DNA of 64,000 nt from Neolewinella aurantiaca (GCF_008014675.1 NZ_VOXD01000003.1:1-64000), one strand, 5' to 3'; numbered from the stretch's first letter, positions 1-9,421 are shown. Made by a program: numbers and translations. The notes: generated by a model from the letters alone, not told the origin.

Positions 1-2
1 AA

Positions 3-101
3 GTGGATGGTGAACCAAACAAGCGTTTCTTGGGTCAGGAATCTGATCGACTCCAGGTAATGGATCAAGGGGGAGATTGGTCGTTTCCTTATTTTGCATG
101 A
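3..101 (+). CDS. Possible 3' end of an unidentified gene (partial)
   Basis: An open frame enters from the left edge and stops with TGA at 99-101. It encodes about 32 hydrophilic residues ending in GGDWSFPYFA, which reads like a real C-terminus. The family is not recognised. The opposite strand also has an open frame from an ATG at 99 to the edge, but its proline-rich translation looks less protein-like. Both are too short to decide. Confidence 0.3.
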   Translation: MDGEPNKRFLGQESDRLQVMDQGGDWSFPYFA

Positions 102-157
102 CTCAATAACGGAAAACAATCCCGGCTAGATTAATTTTATAGTATGCGTTAGCCCTG

Positions 158-236
158 CCCCCGGCCCCTCTCCTCGGGAGAGGGGAGACGTGACAAGCGG
201 CAAGTTCGTGATAGTAGTGCATCTCGTGATACAGAC
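158..236 (-). repeat. Truncated MITE-like element, inverted copy of the one at 61602-61712
   Basis: About 78 bases are nearly identical, in reverse orientation, to the element at 61602-61712. Shared parts are one terminal repeat (GTGCATCTCGTGATACAGAC at 217-236), the central stretch and the GC-rich hairpin CCCCTCTCC-tcg-GGAGAGGGG at 165-185. Similarity stops at about 158, so the other terminus is missing. It lies just upstream of the pseudouridine synthase gene and may be part of its leader. Confidence 0.75.
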
Positions 237-287
237 TCTGGTTTGCGCCCTTCCGGTTTTCAGTTTCCTGGTTCCTACCTTTCGCCC

Positions 288-947
288 ATGGAACTTACTA
301 TCCTTCATGCCGGCAAAGGCTACGTGGTAATCGATAAACCCGCCGGAATAGCGGTGGAAAGAAACTTCAACAACGATACCGTAGAGGCGCGGGCGCTGGT
401 GCAGTGGCGAAGACCAGGGAGCACGAAACCTCCCTACGTGGGCATCGTTCACCGGCTCGACCGGCCGGTTTCCGGCTGCCTTATCGTGGCGAAGAACATT
501 TCTACCCTCCGGTTGCTCAACAAAGCATTCGAGGAAAAGAAGGTGGACAAAACCTACCTCGCCCGTACTGCTACGCCTTTACCTGCCGAAAAGGGAAGCC
601 TGAAACATTACCTCGCCCGCGACCACAAAGGGCGTAAAGCCGTTGCCTCGAAGCGGCCGGTTGCGGGGGCAAAAGAATCTTTGCTCCATTACAAACTCGT
701 GGGAAGAGTAGAAGAGGATTACCTCTACGAGATCACGCCCATCACCGGCCGCTTTCACCAGATCCGGGTACAGCTCGCCACCGCAGGTGCGCCGATCATC
801 GGTGATGTCACCTACGGCTCGGAACGGATTTATTTGCCGGAGTGCATTTGCCTGCGGGCGGTGCGGCTCGGGTTTGCGGACCCGCATACGGGAGAGCGAA
901 CAGAAGTGAGTGCTCCTGCAATAGACTGGGCTACAACCCCGAAATAA
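288..947 (+). CDS. RluA-family RNA pseudouridine synthase
   Basis: Isomerises uridine to pseudouridine in rRNA or tRNA. The protein has 219 residues and shows the family signature HRLDRPVSG with the catalytic Asp at about residue 58, an N-terminal VIDKPAG motif, and the C-terminal ITGRFHQIRVQLA motif. The ATG at 288 is preferred to the upstream in-frame TTG at 243 because homology starts with MELTILHAGKGYVVIDKPAG. There is no N-terminal S4 domain, as in the shorter RluA/RluC-like members. The exact target site (for example 23S rRNA versus tRNA-U65) cannot be read from the sequence. It converges with the hemJ-like gene 12 bases downstream. Confidence 0.9.
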   Translation: MELTILHAGKGYVVIDKPAGIAVERNFNNDTVEARALVQWRRPGSTKPPYVGIVHRLDRPVSGCLIVAKNISTLRLLNKAFEEKKVDKTYLARTATPLPAEKGSLKHYLARDHKGRKAVASKRPVAGAKESLLHYKLVGRVEEDYLYEITPITGRFHQIRVQLATAGAPIIGDVTYGSERIYLPECICLRAVRLGFADPHTGERTEVSAPAIDWATTPK

Positions 948-959
948 AAGGTCGGGAGG

Positions 960-1556
960 TTATTCTTTCCGCCGCTTCCGGTACCCAACCGCACCCCGCC
1001 AAACCATGAAGGAAAACAGCGCAACCCCGATGGCGAGGTACAGGTAGTTCAGTGATCCCATCTTCCCGAAGACGGCGAGAAACGGAACGCTGACCAGGAA
1101 GAAAGTCGGAACCTCGTTCCACAGGCGAAGTTGCCAATCCGACCACGGCCGCGCTCCGGCGGCCATCGGCAGCATGAGGACCTTTTTTGTGTACAACTGA
1201 TACACAACCAACAGCACCACGAAGAGCAGTTTTACGTGCAACCAGCCCGGAGAGCCGCTCTGCAAATAGGCAGGGTTGAACCCAATCATCGTTAACCCCG
1301 CCAGCCAGGTTATCATCATCGCCGGGTTGACAATAATGTTGTACACCCGGGCCGCCGTAGCGGAGTACTCTTCGTGCAGGATTTCTTTTTTCAGACGGTT
1401 ACGGGTGGCTGCGGCACCATCTGCGGCAACGGGCTCGATGTTCTCAGTGTCAGCGTGGTTGACGAGTACGCGCCCGAGGTAAAATAACCCGGCAAACCAG
1501 GACACGAAGCCCACTACGTGCAGGGCCTTGGCGATGAGGATGATGTTGGTAATCAT
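960..1556 (-). CDS. hemJ: HemJ-type protoporphyrinogen IX oxidase (UPF0093 membrane protein)
   Basis: A 198-aa polytopic inner-membrane protein. The N-terminal segment KALHVVGFVSWFAGLFYLGR is diagnostic of the HemJ/CopD-like family and contains the conserved haem-ligand-type His13. Four or five hydrophobic helices follow, and the C-terminus is basic (RKRRKE). HemJ oxidises protoporphyrinogen IX to protoporphyrin IX in haem synthesis in many bacteria without HemG or HemY. A TACCTTCG box lies directly upstream of the start (about 1563-1572 on the minus strand), resembling the Bacteroidota -7 element. No neighbouring haem genes are present. Confidence 0.88.
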   Translation of the reverse strand: MITNIILIAKALHVVGFVSWFAGLFYLGRVLVNHADTENIEPVAADGAAATRNRLKKEILHEEYSATAARVYNIIVNPAMMITWLAGLTMIGFNPAYLQSGSPGWLHVKLLFVVLLVVYQLYTKKVLMLPMAAGARPWSDWQLRLWNEVPTFFLVSVPFLAVFGKMGSLNYLYLAIGVALFSFMVWRGAVGYRKRRKE

Positions 1557-1775
1557 GAGGCGAAGGTAGTGCGATGAAAGATAGCTAGTGTTACCTCAGC
1601 GTAAAAGACCCAAAGGGTTGCCCCGGCCCCGCGTCACCCGGCCGCCTCCGCCTCCGGCGGAGAGCGGGGAAAAGCGACCTTTGGTCGCATCATGCTATGT
1701 TGGCTGATCCTGAGTGATGTAACTGCCCGTACGCCCTCAACCCTCTTCCGGAGGAGCGGACTTCGAAAAACGCAC

Positions 1776-1795
1776 CTTGCACCTGCGTGCCCGCC
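1776..1795 (+). repeat. Dispersed 20-bp motif, copy G
   Basis: Reads CTTGCACCTGCGTGCCCGCC, one member of the motif family described in the findings. It lies in the 398-bp gap 1557-1954 between hemJ and the helicase gene, pointing toward the helicase. Apart from this copy and a TACCTTCG box at 1912-1919, nothing recognisable was found in that gap. Confidence 0.65.
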
Positions 1796-1911
1796 AGAAG
1801 GTACCCGACGAACGACAGGAGAAGCCGTGAGCGCGCCCAAACTGACCTTTCGACCTCGAATTTGTCGGAACGAAGGCGCCGAAATACTAACAGATTAAGG
1901 CCCCAATGGGC

Positions 1912-1919
1912 TACCTTCG
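1912..1919 (+). promoter_or_regulatory. Candidate -7 box for the helicase gene
   Basis: TACCTTCG differs at one base from the Bacteroidota TAnnTTTG consensus and lies 36 bases before the GTG start. No convincing -33 TTTG was found. Confidence 0.4.
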
Positions 1920-1954
1920 CCTCCTTAAACTGATTTTCACAGAAAAAACAAGCG

Positions 1955-4891
1955 GTGCCTCAAACAGCCGAAGTCCTATTTAATTTCGAATTCCGAAACG
2001 GTATTTTTCTGCCCAAAGCCCTCATTGCGGGCCGGAATACCGCCGGCCGGTTAGTAAAGGTTCAGCAGGCAGCTCAGGCCTCAGGCCTGGGGATTTACAA
2101 CATCGAGAAAACGCCCGCGCTCGAGCGCGCACTCACCCTTGCGGAAAGCCTGCGGGAAAAGAACATCGCCGAGGCGCACCGGAAGGGAGCCAAAAAAGTG
2201 CCCACCCTGCCGGGCTTGCTCTCCGATAAGAATAAAGACCGGGCGGCGGTCATACGTTACGTTCACCACCGCTCTGCAGAGATTCTGGAACTCTGCCGGG
2301 CCAACGGCTACGCCGTTGCCATTGGCCTGCCGCCCCGCAAAGAACCGCACGACTACCTGGTGCCGTTCGCTACGCACTGCCCGGAACCGATGCTCAAATT
2401 CATTGTCGACGAAGACGGCATCAATTACCAGTTCCGCATCATCGATCAGAACGGAAAGACCTCCCCGTTGCGATTCCACGACATCCGCGTGATCACCAAC
2501 CACCCGACGCCGGGCTGGCTGAGTCTGGACAAAGAACTGGTTCAGATCGGTGAACTCAACGGCGACCAGATCAAGCCTTTTCTTACCCGGGATGGGGTGC
2601 AGGTCCCGCCGGAGAAGATGGAAAAATACTGGCGGGAATTTGTTGTCCGCCTGGCTGAACGCAACAGCATCGTCGCCGAAGGCTTTCAGTACGACGAGAT
2701 TCATGCTCCCGACAAACTGCGCCTGGCCGCCCGGCCTCACCCGTTCGAAGAAAAGTATTATCTCTACCCCGAATTCGTGTACGGACGCAAATCTTTCCCG
2801 CTCGGCGATCCGCGACTCACGACCGTAGACCACAACATCAAGCCACCTTTCCGGCTTACGCGCATTGTACGCGACCAGGAAGCAGAGGCCGAATTGTTGC
2901 GGCCATTGCTTGAACTGGGCTTGGTCCGGATTCCTGGCAACAACGCCCTGAAAACACCCGCCGATGGCCACTTCGAGGCCCTCCGCTGGTTGTTGCAGCG
3001 CGAAGGAGAACTGAGCGCAGCGGGCATCGAGATAGTTCCGCCGGAGGAGGCCGGTAACCGCTTCAGCGTTCATGAAGGAACGGTGAGCCTGGAAATTGCG
3101 GAGGACAACGACTGGCTCGACCTGAAAGGGACCGTCGTCGTCGGGCCCCACGAGATTCCCTTCTCTAAACTGGTGCGTTTCATCCAGCGCGAAGAGCGCA
3201 AGTTCCCGCTGCCGGATGGCGATATTTTCCTGATTCCGGAGGAGTGGTTCGCGAAGTACCGGCCGGGGCTTCAGTTCGCAAAGGTGGAAGGCAAAAAGGT
3301 AAAGATGGCCCGCTCTCAGGCCCCGCTGCTGGCTCCTATGGGACTCGAAGTCGGGGACGCTGGCCACGCCGATGCCATGGCAAAAGCTTTTCAGCCAAGC
3401 CCTAAACTCAAGGCAACCCTGCGCCCTTACCAGCTCGAAGGAGCGCGCTGGCTGGTTCGCCATTACCACGAACTTTTGGGAGCTTGCCTCGCCGACGATA
3501 TGGGCCTGGGTAAGACCCTGCAGACGATCTCCGTTCTCCTGTACGCAAAGGAGCGCCTGGGCGCGGCCGCAGGTGCAGAGGGAGGATTGAAGAGCAATGA
3601 ACCCGCACCGCAACTCGACCTGTTCGCCGCGCCTGCCGCCGACGAAGAATTCCTGCAGCCGCTCAAAGCACTGGTGGTGCTTCCAAGCTCACTCGTCTTC
3701 AACTGGCGCAACGAACTTGATCGCTTCGCTCCCAGCTTGACGGTAGAAACACACACCGGGCAAAGCCGGACCAAAGACCCCCGCATCCTGCGTCGCTTCG
3801 ATGTACTGCTGACGACCTACCAAACTGCACTGCGCGATCAATCCATCCTCGAACAGATCGAGTGGGAATACATCGTCCTCGACGAAAGCCAACAAATCAA
3901 AAACCGCCAGAGTAAGGTCTTCAAGGCCCTCAACGAACTCAACGCAAAGCACCGTGTCAGCCTGTCCGGTACGCCGATCGAAAACTCTCTGTCTGATCTC
4001 TGGAGTCAGATGCAGTTCATCAACCCCGGCCTGCTGCGCAACTTCGCCTTTTTCAAGAAAGCTTTCATTACGCCCATCGAGGTTCACGATGACGAGAAGA
4101 AGAAAGAGCAGCTCCGTAAGCTGGTTACCCCGCACCTGCTGCGAAGAACCAAAGAACAGGTTGCACCCGACCTGCCGGATCTTGACGTCCAGGTCTTCTA
4201 CTGCGATATGACGAAGGCGCAGCGCAAAGCCTACGAACTCGAAAAATCTGCCGCCCGCAACGCCCTGCTTGGCAGCTTTTCTCCGAATGACGGTCAGTAC
4301 AAGCTCCGGGTGGTACAAACTCTTACCCGCCTCCGGCAGCTGGCCAACCATCCGGTTATGATGGATGAGCACTACGACAAAGACTCCGGAAAATTCAGCG
4401 AAGTCTACGAACAGTGGGATACCGTTCGCCGGGCGGGCCACAAAGTGCTCATCTTCTCCAGCATGGTGAAGCACCTCGAGCTCTTCCGCGAAAAACTCCT
4501 TGCGGCCAACGAGCCGCACGCCTGGATTACCGGATCGGTCAACGCCAAAACCCGGGCCCATGAAGTTAAGCGCTTCCAGGAAGACCCCTCGGTGCAAACC
4601 TTCTTCATCTCCATCAAAGCGGGCGGTACCGGCCTGAACCTCACTGCGGCCGACTACGTCTTCATCCTCGATCCGTGGTGGAACCCGACCATCGAAGACC
4701 AGGCCATCGCCCGCGCCCACCGGATCGGGCGCACCGGGAACGTCTTTGCCCGTAAATTCCTGAGTAAGGATACGATCGAGGAGAAAATCAACAAACTGCA
4801 GCAACGCAAAAAACAGTTGGCCGAGGACATCATCGGTGCCGGCGGCGGGCTCGACTTCGATAAGGCGGAGCTGGAATACCTGCTTGATTAG
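1955..4891 (+). CDS. SNF2-family DEAD/DEAH ATPase (RapA/SWI2-like helicase)
   Basis: A 978-aa nucleic-acid-dependent ATPase. The N-terminal ~480 residues are a variable domain. The first RecA lobe has the Walker A motif DDMGLGKT (about 514-521), Walker B as DESQ (about 643) and SGTPIENSLSDLWSQ. The second lobe has KVLIFSSM, SIKAGGTGLNLTAADYVFILDPWWNP and motif VI QAIARAHRIGRTG (about 916). Such proteins remodel DNA- or RNA-polymerase-bound complexes; the precise role is unknown. The start is a GTG at 1955 with no better ATG nearby. Between Walker A and motif Ia a low-complexity Ala/Glu/Pro-rich insert (about 533-570) contains an in-frame copy of the dispersed 20-bp motif. Confidence 0.9.
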   Translation: MPQTAEVLFNFEFRNGIFLPKALIAGRNTAGRLVKVQQAAQASGLGIYNIEKTPALERALTLAESLREKNIAEAHRKGAKKVPTLPGLLSDKNKDRAAVIRYVHHRSAEILELCRANGYAVAIGLPPRKEPHDYLVPFATHCPEPMLKFIVDEDGINYQFRIIDQNGKTSPLRFHDIRVITNHPTPGWLSLDKELVQIGELNGDQIKPFLTRDGVQVPPEKMEKYWREFVVRLAERNSIVAEGFQYDEIHAPDKLRLAARPHPFEEKYYLYPEFVYGRKSFPLGDPRLTTVDHNIKPPFRLTRIVRDQEAEAELLRPLLELGLVRIPGNNALKTPADGHFEALRWLLQREGELSAAGIEIVPPEEAGNRFSVHEGTVSLEIAEDNDWLDLKGTVVVGPHEIPFSKLVRFIQREERKFPLPDGDIFLIPEEWFAKYRPGLQFAKVEGKKVKMARSQAPLLAPMGLEVGDAGHADAMAKAFQPSPKLKATLRPYQLEGARWLVRHYHELLGACLADDMGLGKTLQTISVLLYAKERLGAAAGAEGGLKSNEPAPQLDLFAAPAADEEFLQPLKALVVLPSSLVFNWRNELDRFAPSLTVETHTGQSRTKDPRILRRFDVLLTTYQTALRDQSILEQIEWEYIVLDESQQIKNRQSKVFKALNELNAKHRVSLSGTPIENSLSDLWSQMQFINPGLLRNFAFFKKAFITPIEVHDDEKKKEQLRKLVTPHLLRRTKEQVAPDLPDLDVQVFYCDMTKAQRKAYELEKSAARNALLGSFSPNDGQYKLRVVQTLTRLRQLANHPVMMDEHYDKDSGKFSEVYEQWDTVRRAGHKVLIFSSMVKHLELFREKLLAANEPHAWITGSVNAKTRAHEVKRFQEDPSVQTFFISIKAGGTGLNLTAADYVFILDPWWNPTIEDQAIARAHRIGRTGNVFARKFLSKDTIEEKINKLQQRKKQLAEDIIGAGGGLDFDKAELEYLLD
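3560..3579 (-). repeat. Dispersed 20-bp motif inside the helicase gene, copy E
   Basis: The minus strand reads TCTGCACCTGCGGCCGCGCC. In the helicase frame it encodes GAAAGA within a low-complexity loop, suggesting tolerated insertion at a surface loop. Confidence 0.6.
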
Positions 4892-4936
4892 CCCGGCCGG
4901 AGCATGTGCGCGCCTGAGAGACTGGTTGGTAGTTAG

Positions 4937-5458
4937 TTATTTCTGTGGGGTTGTGGTACCCGTGGATGACGGCAGCAAGTCGGGCCGCGAAGCACGCAGA
5001 GCTTCCAGTTTTGGCGCAATGAACCGTACACAAAACGGCCGTTCTGGGTCCGTCCGGTAATAATCCTGATGCTCCGGCAGGGAAGGTCTGAAGTCAACGA
5101 AAGGGTAGACCCCGGTGATCAGTGGCTCCGTAAAATTTACTGACAACTGGGTCAGAACCGCTTTAAACCGTAGTTCATCTTCAGGGGAGAAAGCATAAAC
5201 AGCCGAACGGTAACGGTGGCGCAGCCCGTGATCTTTGGTTGCGGAATGCGTTTCCAGATGGACACCGATCAGGTCCTCGGCAGAAACTCGTTTTGGGTCG
5301 TAATGCACGATCACTGCTTCCGAAAAAGCATCGTGGGGCGGGGGAGCGGACACCCAGCCCTGCTCCACCCGTACCACGCCACGCAAAGACACAAAGACGC
5401 CTTCGGTACACCAGTGGCATCCGCCACCCAGGGCTATTTTTTGCAAATTATCGGACAA
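4937..5458 (-). CDS. msrA: Peptide methionine (S)-S-oxide reductase MsrA
   Basis: Repairs S-sulfoxides of methionine in proteins. The 173-aa protein has the active-site motif GGGCHWCTEGVF with catalytic Cys14 and an acid at Glu19, a second Cys at position 17, and the C-terminal HQDYYRTDP region. The classical GCFW is GCHW here, a variant I believe occurs in other Bacteroidota MsrA proteins. Length is normal for the family. It is transcribed convergently with the helicase and follows the OmpA-like pair on the minus strand with 12 bases between them. Confidence 0.9.
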   Translation of the reverse strand: MSDNLQKIALGGGCHWCTEGVFVSLRGVVRVEQGWVSAPPPHDAFSEAVIVHYDPKRVSAEDLIGVHLETHSATKDHGLRHRYRSAVYAFSPEDELRFKAVLTQLSVNFTEPLITGVYPFVDFRPSLPEHQDYYRTDPERPFCVRFIAPKLEALRASRPDLLPSSTGTTTPQK

Positions 5459-5470
5459 TGTCTCGGTAGG

Positions 5471-7264
5471 TTAGCTCCCCAGGATTCCGGCAATTCGATC
5501 TTTTAGGTCGGTAATCGCGACTGGCTCGTAGCTGAGCTGAGCGGGCACGTTGGTGGCTTTGTCGACAAAGCGATGCGCCATAACCAGTTTGCCTTCCATT
5601 ACCTGATAGGCGATTACGTGGTAGCCTACGCCCGCCGGGATGCCACGGCGCTGCCAAACCCCCTCCTCGAGGCCGGGCTGGTAGGCGATTACGGAACGCC
5701 GATCGGTAGGGATCAGTACGACCGTGGCATCGCGGGTGCTGTTTTCCACCCGGGCGAACAGCTGAATGTTCCCTTGTTCGTTGGGGTAAATGTCTACGTT
5801 CGTCCAGCCCAGTTGATTGACGCTGAAGAAGTAACGGGATATGTTGCTTTGCTGGCCGGTCAGGTCGTTGAGGCCCGCCAGCTGTTCTCCCAGAGCGGCT
5901 GTGCGTGCGGCACGGGCGGCCATGTACTTCTCGCGGCGGGCGGCTTCTTCGGCCCGCAGGCGGCGCATCTCGACGGACATGAGGCTTTCTTTCTTGGCGT
6001 CGAAGCGATCTTGCCAGTCTTTTGCTGCTGCAGCATATTCTGCCTTAAGTGCCTCGTTGCGGGCGGGAAGCCCTTCGTGATAAGCTACCGCGCGGTCGTA
6101 ACGTTCCTGATGGCGCTCATAAGCTGCAGTGGCTTTACGGCGCAGTTCGGCGGTCTTTTCGTCCCGCTTAGCTTTGGATTCGAATACGCCGCCCAGTCCT
6201 TTGGGCTCATAGACAATTTCCTCCAGTACCGGAGGGACTGGCTTACGGGAGAGAAAATTATGGTCAACCTTGCCGAGTGTGGGCTTTTGGGGTTCCGGGT
6301 TGGCTTGCCGCCAGGCGTACATTCTACTCCCAATATTTTCTTCGGCTACGAGGCGGTAGGTGATCAGTTCGGGAAGAGGCGGCAGGGAGCGGAACAGCGC
6401 TTCGGCGGAATTGGCGACACCTCCGGTGGTGATGGCCCAGTCGGTGGGCGTGCCGTTTTCGTCGTGGTTGGCGCCGGAGAAGATGCGCATTTGCTCGTTG
6501 AAGTCGTCCGTTGGGGTGGCGGCGGTGATGGAGGCACCGGTCCGGAGGGAGAGCGGAGTTCCTTCGGCATCCTTTGCGGTGAGGCTGATCATGCCTCCTG
6601 TAACGAGACGCTTACCTGCGGCGGTTGTAGTGAGTCCGGCGATGAGCATATCGGAGAGGTCGTAAGCTTCGATGAGCTCTACGGAGACGGGGCCGGTGGC
6701 CGGCGTCCCGTCGGGGTAAATGAGAGAGTTGGCCTCGATCAGAAAAGCGCCGCCTTTATTGCCGGAGATCGCCTGCCGAACCGTTGGGTTGGCGATAGTG
6801 ATCGTTTGCAGTTGCTCGGCGCGGGCTGTTTTAATGGCAGCGTCGGCGCTTTCCCAGCGGGTAACGGTAGCAACCAGGTCTACGCGGCGGTCATTGCTGC
6901 GCTCGGTGTCGTCGGTGGTGTTTTGGCGGGCGCGTTGTTCGCCGTAGCTGAGTACTTCTACGGCAGAAGAGACTACGTTTCGGCTGGCCAGGGCCTCGGC
7001 GATGGCGTTGGCGCGGCGTTCGGCAAGGGCCTTATTGAAGGCCTCGGTCCCTTTTTCGTCGGTGAAGGCCTCGATCTTCAGACTGTAGTCGGCATAGCTG
7101 CTCAGGGTATTGGCAAAGGCAACGAGCTTTTCGGTTTGCTCAGCATTGGGTTCGTGAGCAGCAGAAGAGAAGTATACGGATTCCGTCAGGCGGAGATTTT
7201 CGCCCTGGGCGCTTGCGCAGGTGCAAAGAAGGGTGAGAAGGCAAAGAGTATACAGGTATCTCAT
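5471..7264 (-). CDS. Secreted protein with N-terminal OmpA-like peptidoglycan-binding domain (paralogue 1)
   Basis: About 597 residues. The start is placed at ATG 7264 because MRYLYTLCLLTLLCTCASAQ is a clear signal peptide; an earlier in-frame ATG at 7312 would bury it. An OmpA/MotB-like domain spans about residues 25-135 (IEAFTDEKGTEAFNKALAERRA then NDRRVDL). A beta-rich domain follows with the motif GGAFLIEANSLIYPDGTPATGPVSVEL in pieces, then an Ala/Glu/Arg-rich coiled coil (about 375-490), and a C-terminal beta domain. OmpA-like domains anchor proteins to peptidoglycan, so a periplasmic or outer-membrane location is expected. It is a tandem paralogue of the next gene. TAAAGGTA at 7291-7298 gives TACCTTTA on the coding strand, close to the -7 consensus. 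Confidence 0.8.
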   Translation of the reverse strand: MRYLYTLCLLTLLCTCASAQGENLRLTESVYFSSAAHEPNAEQTEKLVAFANTLSSYADYSLKIEAFTDEKGTEAFNKALAERRANAIAEALASRNVVSSAVEVLSYGEQRARQNTTDDTERSNDRRVDLVATVTRWESADAAIKTARAEQLQTITIANPTVRQAISGNKGGAFLIEANSLIYPDGTPATGPVSVELIEAYDLSDMLIAGLTTTAAGKRLVTGGMISLTAKDAEGTPLSLRTGASITAATPTDDFNEQMRIFSGANHDENGTPTDWAITTGGVANSAEALFRSLPPLPELITYRLVAEENIGSRMYAWRQANPEPQKPTLGKVDHNFLSRKPVPPVLEEIVYEPKGLGGVFESKAKRDEKTAELRRKATAAYERHQERYDRAVAYHEGLPARNEALKAEYAAAAKDWQDRFDAKKESLMSVEMRRLRAEEAARREKYMAARAARTAALGEQLAGLNDLTGQQSNISRYFFSVNQLGWTNVDIYPNEQGNIQLFARVENSTRDATVVLIPTDRRSVIAYQPGLEEGVWQRRGIPAGVGYHVIAYQVMEGKLVMAHRFVDKATNVPAQLSYEPVAITDLKDRIAGILGS

Positions 7265-7426
7265 GAAGGTGTGGGTTGTGGGTATAGTCTTAAAGGTAAG
7301 GAAGTTGTACATAGTTGCAACCTCAGTACAGTTAATCGGGTGGTGTTGTCTCCTATTGCTCCGGATGCAGATTTTAACAACTTTTGGTTGAGAGGGGGGA
7401 TTGGCTTATTGATTGTGCGGTTCCGG

Positions 7427-9301
7427 TTACTTCGCTTCGCTTTCGATCAATTCCGCCATTTTGCGCTTCAATTCGGTGACTGAGACCGGTTTGTAGTCTA
7501 CCTCTTGTAATTCGTTGTTTGCTTCTGAGACGAACTTATGGGCCAGAACCATCTTCCCCTCGAGTACCTCAAAAGCAATGATGTGGTAGTTGAGTGCTTC
7601 GGGGATGCCCTGGTTGCGCCAGATGCCGTTTTTCTTCCGGTTGTAAGCGATGACCGACCGGCGACCTACGGGAAGTAGCATCACTTTCGCGGAAGGGCTG
7701 CTGTAGTTGATCCGAACTGCAACCGGTGCTAAATTGGTCTCGCCGGTGAACATGTCACAATTGGCCCAGCCGAGCTGGTTAACCGTGAAAACGTATCGCT
7801 CAACCGCCCATGACTTACCGGACAAATCCTCTGCTGCGGATATTTCTGCCTCCATACCTTCGATCGCTCTCTGCTTTATCTCTTCGGCTGCTTTTAGTTT
7901 CCCGATGCGGACCAGTCTGTCGGCTTCAGATAACAGATAATCATGACGGGTAAGGCCAGCCAGTGCCATTTGCTTTCTTTGGGTTGCTTCTTCACGCCAA
8001 ACCAGCATATCCTCTTCGTACTGCTTCCGCAGACGATCGTTTCTGACCGGAATCTGTGCTTTGTGGGCTGATGAACGTTCGTGCCGTTCAAGTTTGCGGG
8101 TATAAACTTTTAGTGCCCGCTGACGACGCTGGGTCGTTATATTTTGCCTTTGCTTTTTCGACATGAACAATTTTTCCGAGCCCACCGGTTGGTAAACGAT
8201 AGCGTTGGTGTCTACCGGGTCGGGCCTGGGCGGTACGTGGTAGGTAGCGAAGTTGATGTAGGCTGGAGTATCTGGTCCCGGATAGGTGTAGAGCCAGTCG
8301 TAAAAATCCAGACAGGGTTTAGGGCGCATATCTGGTACCAAGTCACAGCCTCCCCTTCTGGCCAAAGAAAAGTCAATGAATCTATCCAGTAATATTCCCA
8401 TTTTTTCGAGATATTCTTCGAAGGTCAGAATCTCCGAACTGGGTTTCTTCGGGAGGGAAACTGACCCGGCGGTCAGTTCCCAATTGGTCGGGACCCCGTC
8501 TGGGTTGAGGTCGGTGCCGGTGAAAATCTTCATATCCGGATTGAAATAATCGGTGGGGATAGACGCAGAGATTTCTGCACCAGGTTTCAGTTGCAGAGGA
8601 TGCCCCTCCGCGTCGGTCGCGGTTAGGTTGATCATGCCGCCCGTTTCGAGGCGTTGCCCACCGGAGGTGGTGGTGAGGCCAGCCAGGAGAATATCGGTGA
8701 GCTCGTAGGCTTCGGCGAGCTCAATACTGACCGGACCTACGGCGGGGCTACCGTCTTCCCGGACCAGAGTGTTGGGAGCTATCTCAAAAAGACCTCCCTT
8801 TTTGCCTTCGATGGACTGGGGCAGGGTAGGGTTCAGGTTTGCTACGACTTGTTTGGGGTTAGTACTGGCGATAGCTTCCCCGATGTTGCGCCAGCGAACG
8901 ACGGTTGCGACTAAGTCGACACGGCGGTCTTTTTTGCGCTCGGTATCGGTCGCCGTGTTTTGGCGAGCGCGTTGTTCGCCGTAGGAGGAAATGGCTGTTG
9001 TAGCTGGCACCACATTGACTTGGGCGAGGGCGCGGGTGCAATGTAAGGCTCTTCGTTGAGCGAGCTCTTCGTTGTAGGCATCCGTTCCTTGTTCATCGGT
9101 GAAGGCCTCAACGCTAAGGCTATAGGAGGCGTAACCTTTCAGTTCGTTCGCGAATGTTTTCAGTTTGTCCATTTCGGCAGGGCCGGGCACGTCGAGGGCT
9201 GAGGCGAAATAGATGGACTGGGTTAAGTACAGCGTGTCGGTATGGGCTTTTGCAGCGAAGGAGAAAGACAAAAGTAGGATCGAATAGTAGAATGCTTTCA
9301 T
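7427..9301 (-). CDS. Secreted protein with N-terminal OmpA-like domain (paralogue 2)
   Basis: About 624 residues with the same architecture as the downstream gene: signal peptide (MKAFYYSILLLSFSFAAKAH, start at 9301), OmpA-like domain (VEAFTDEQGTDAYNEELAQRRA, then KDRRVDL), the GGLFEIAPNTLVREDGSPA beta domain, a basic coiled coil, and a C-terminal domain ending VSVTELKRKMAELIESE. The two proteins match along their whole length, so a tandem duplication is the simplest explanation. The function of the middle domain is not known to me. A 162-bp gap separates it from paralogue 1, so separate promoters are possible. Confidence 0.8.
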   Translation of the reverse strand: MKAFYYSILLLSFSFAAKAHTDTLYLTQSIYFASALDVPGPAEMDKLKTFANELKGYASYSLSVEAFTDEQGTDAYNEELAQRRALHCTRALAQVNVVPATTAISSYGEQRARQNTATDTERKKDRRVDLVATVVRWRNIGEAIASTNPKQVVANLNPTLPQSIEGKKGGLFEIAPNTLVREDGSPAVGPVSIELAEAYELTDILLAGLTTTSGGQRLETGGMINLTATDAEGHPLQLKPGAEISASIPTDYFNPDMKIFTGTDLNPDGVPTNWELTAGSVSLPKKPSSEILTFEEYLEKMGILLDRFIDFSLARRGGCDLVPDMRPKPCLDFYDWLYTYPGPDTPAYINFATYHVPPRPDPVDTNAIVYQPVGSEKLFMSKKQRQNITTQRRQRALKVYTRKLERHERSSAHKAQIPVRNDRLRKQYEEDMLVWREEATQRKQMALAGLTRHDYLLSEADRLVRIGKLKAAEEIKQRAIEGMEAEISAAEDLSGKSWAVERYVFTVNQLGWANCDMFTGETNLAPVAVRINYSSPSAKVMLLPVGRRSVIAYNRKKNGIWRNQGIPEALNYHIIAFEVLEGKMVLAHKFVSEANNELQEVDYKPVSVTELKRKMAELIESEAK

Positions 9302-9421
9302 ATCAGGCGGAATAATGGGATTTCGGAAAACGGTGTATTTCACTCAGCGTTCTGGCTGTTAATATCTTGCCCGGGCACCAGACTTTAACGGCTCCGGGCG
9401 TTGCCTTTTCCAGAAACGTTC

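Noticed and set aside
1557-1954. ORFs of about 68 codons on both strands
   Set aside because: No family, opposite-strand overlap, and a position in an obvious intergenic region with promoter and motif.
2081-3613. 510-codon minus-strand ORF
   Set aside because: Antisense to the SNF2 helicase gene, which has all family motifs; no recognisable domain on the antisense frame.
3689-4804. 371-codon minus-strand ORF
   Set aside because: Also antisense to conserved helicase motifs.
5573-7483. 636-codon + strand ORF
   Set aside because: It lies wholly antisense to the OmpA-like gene and its translation is low-complexity and family-less; a long shadow frame of GC-rich coding sequence.
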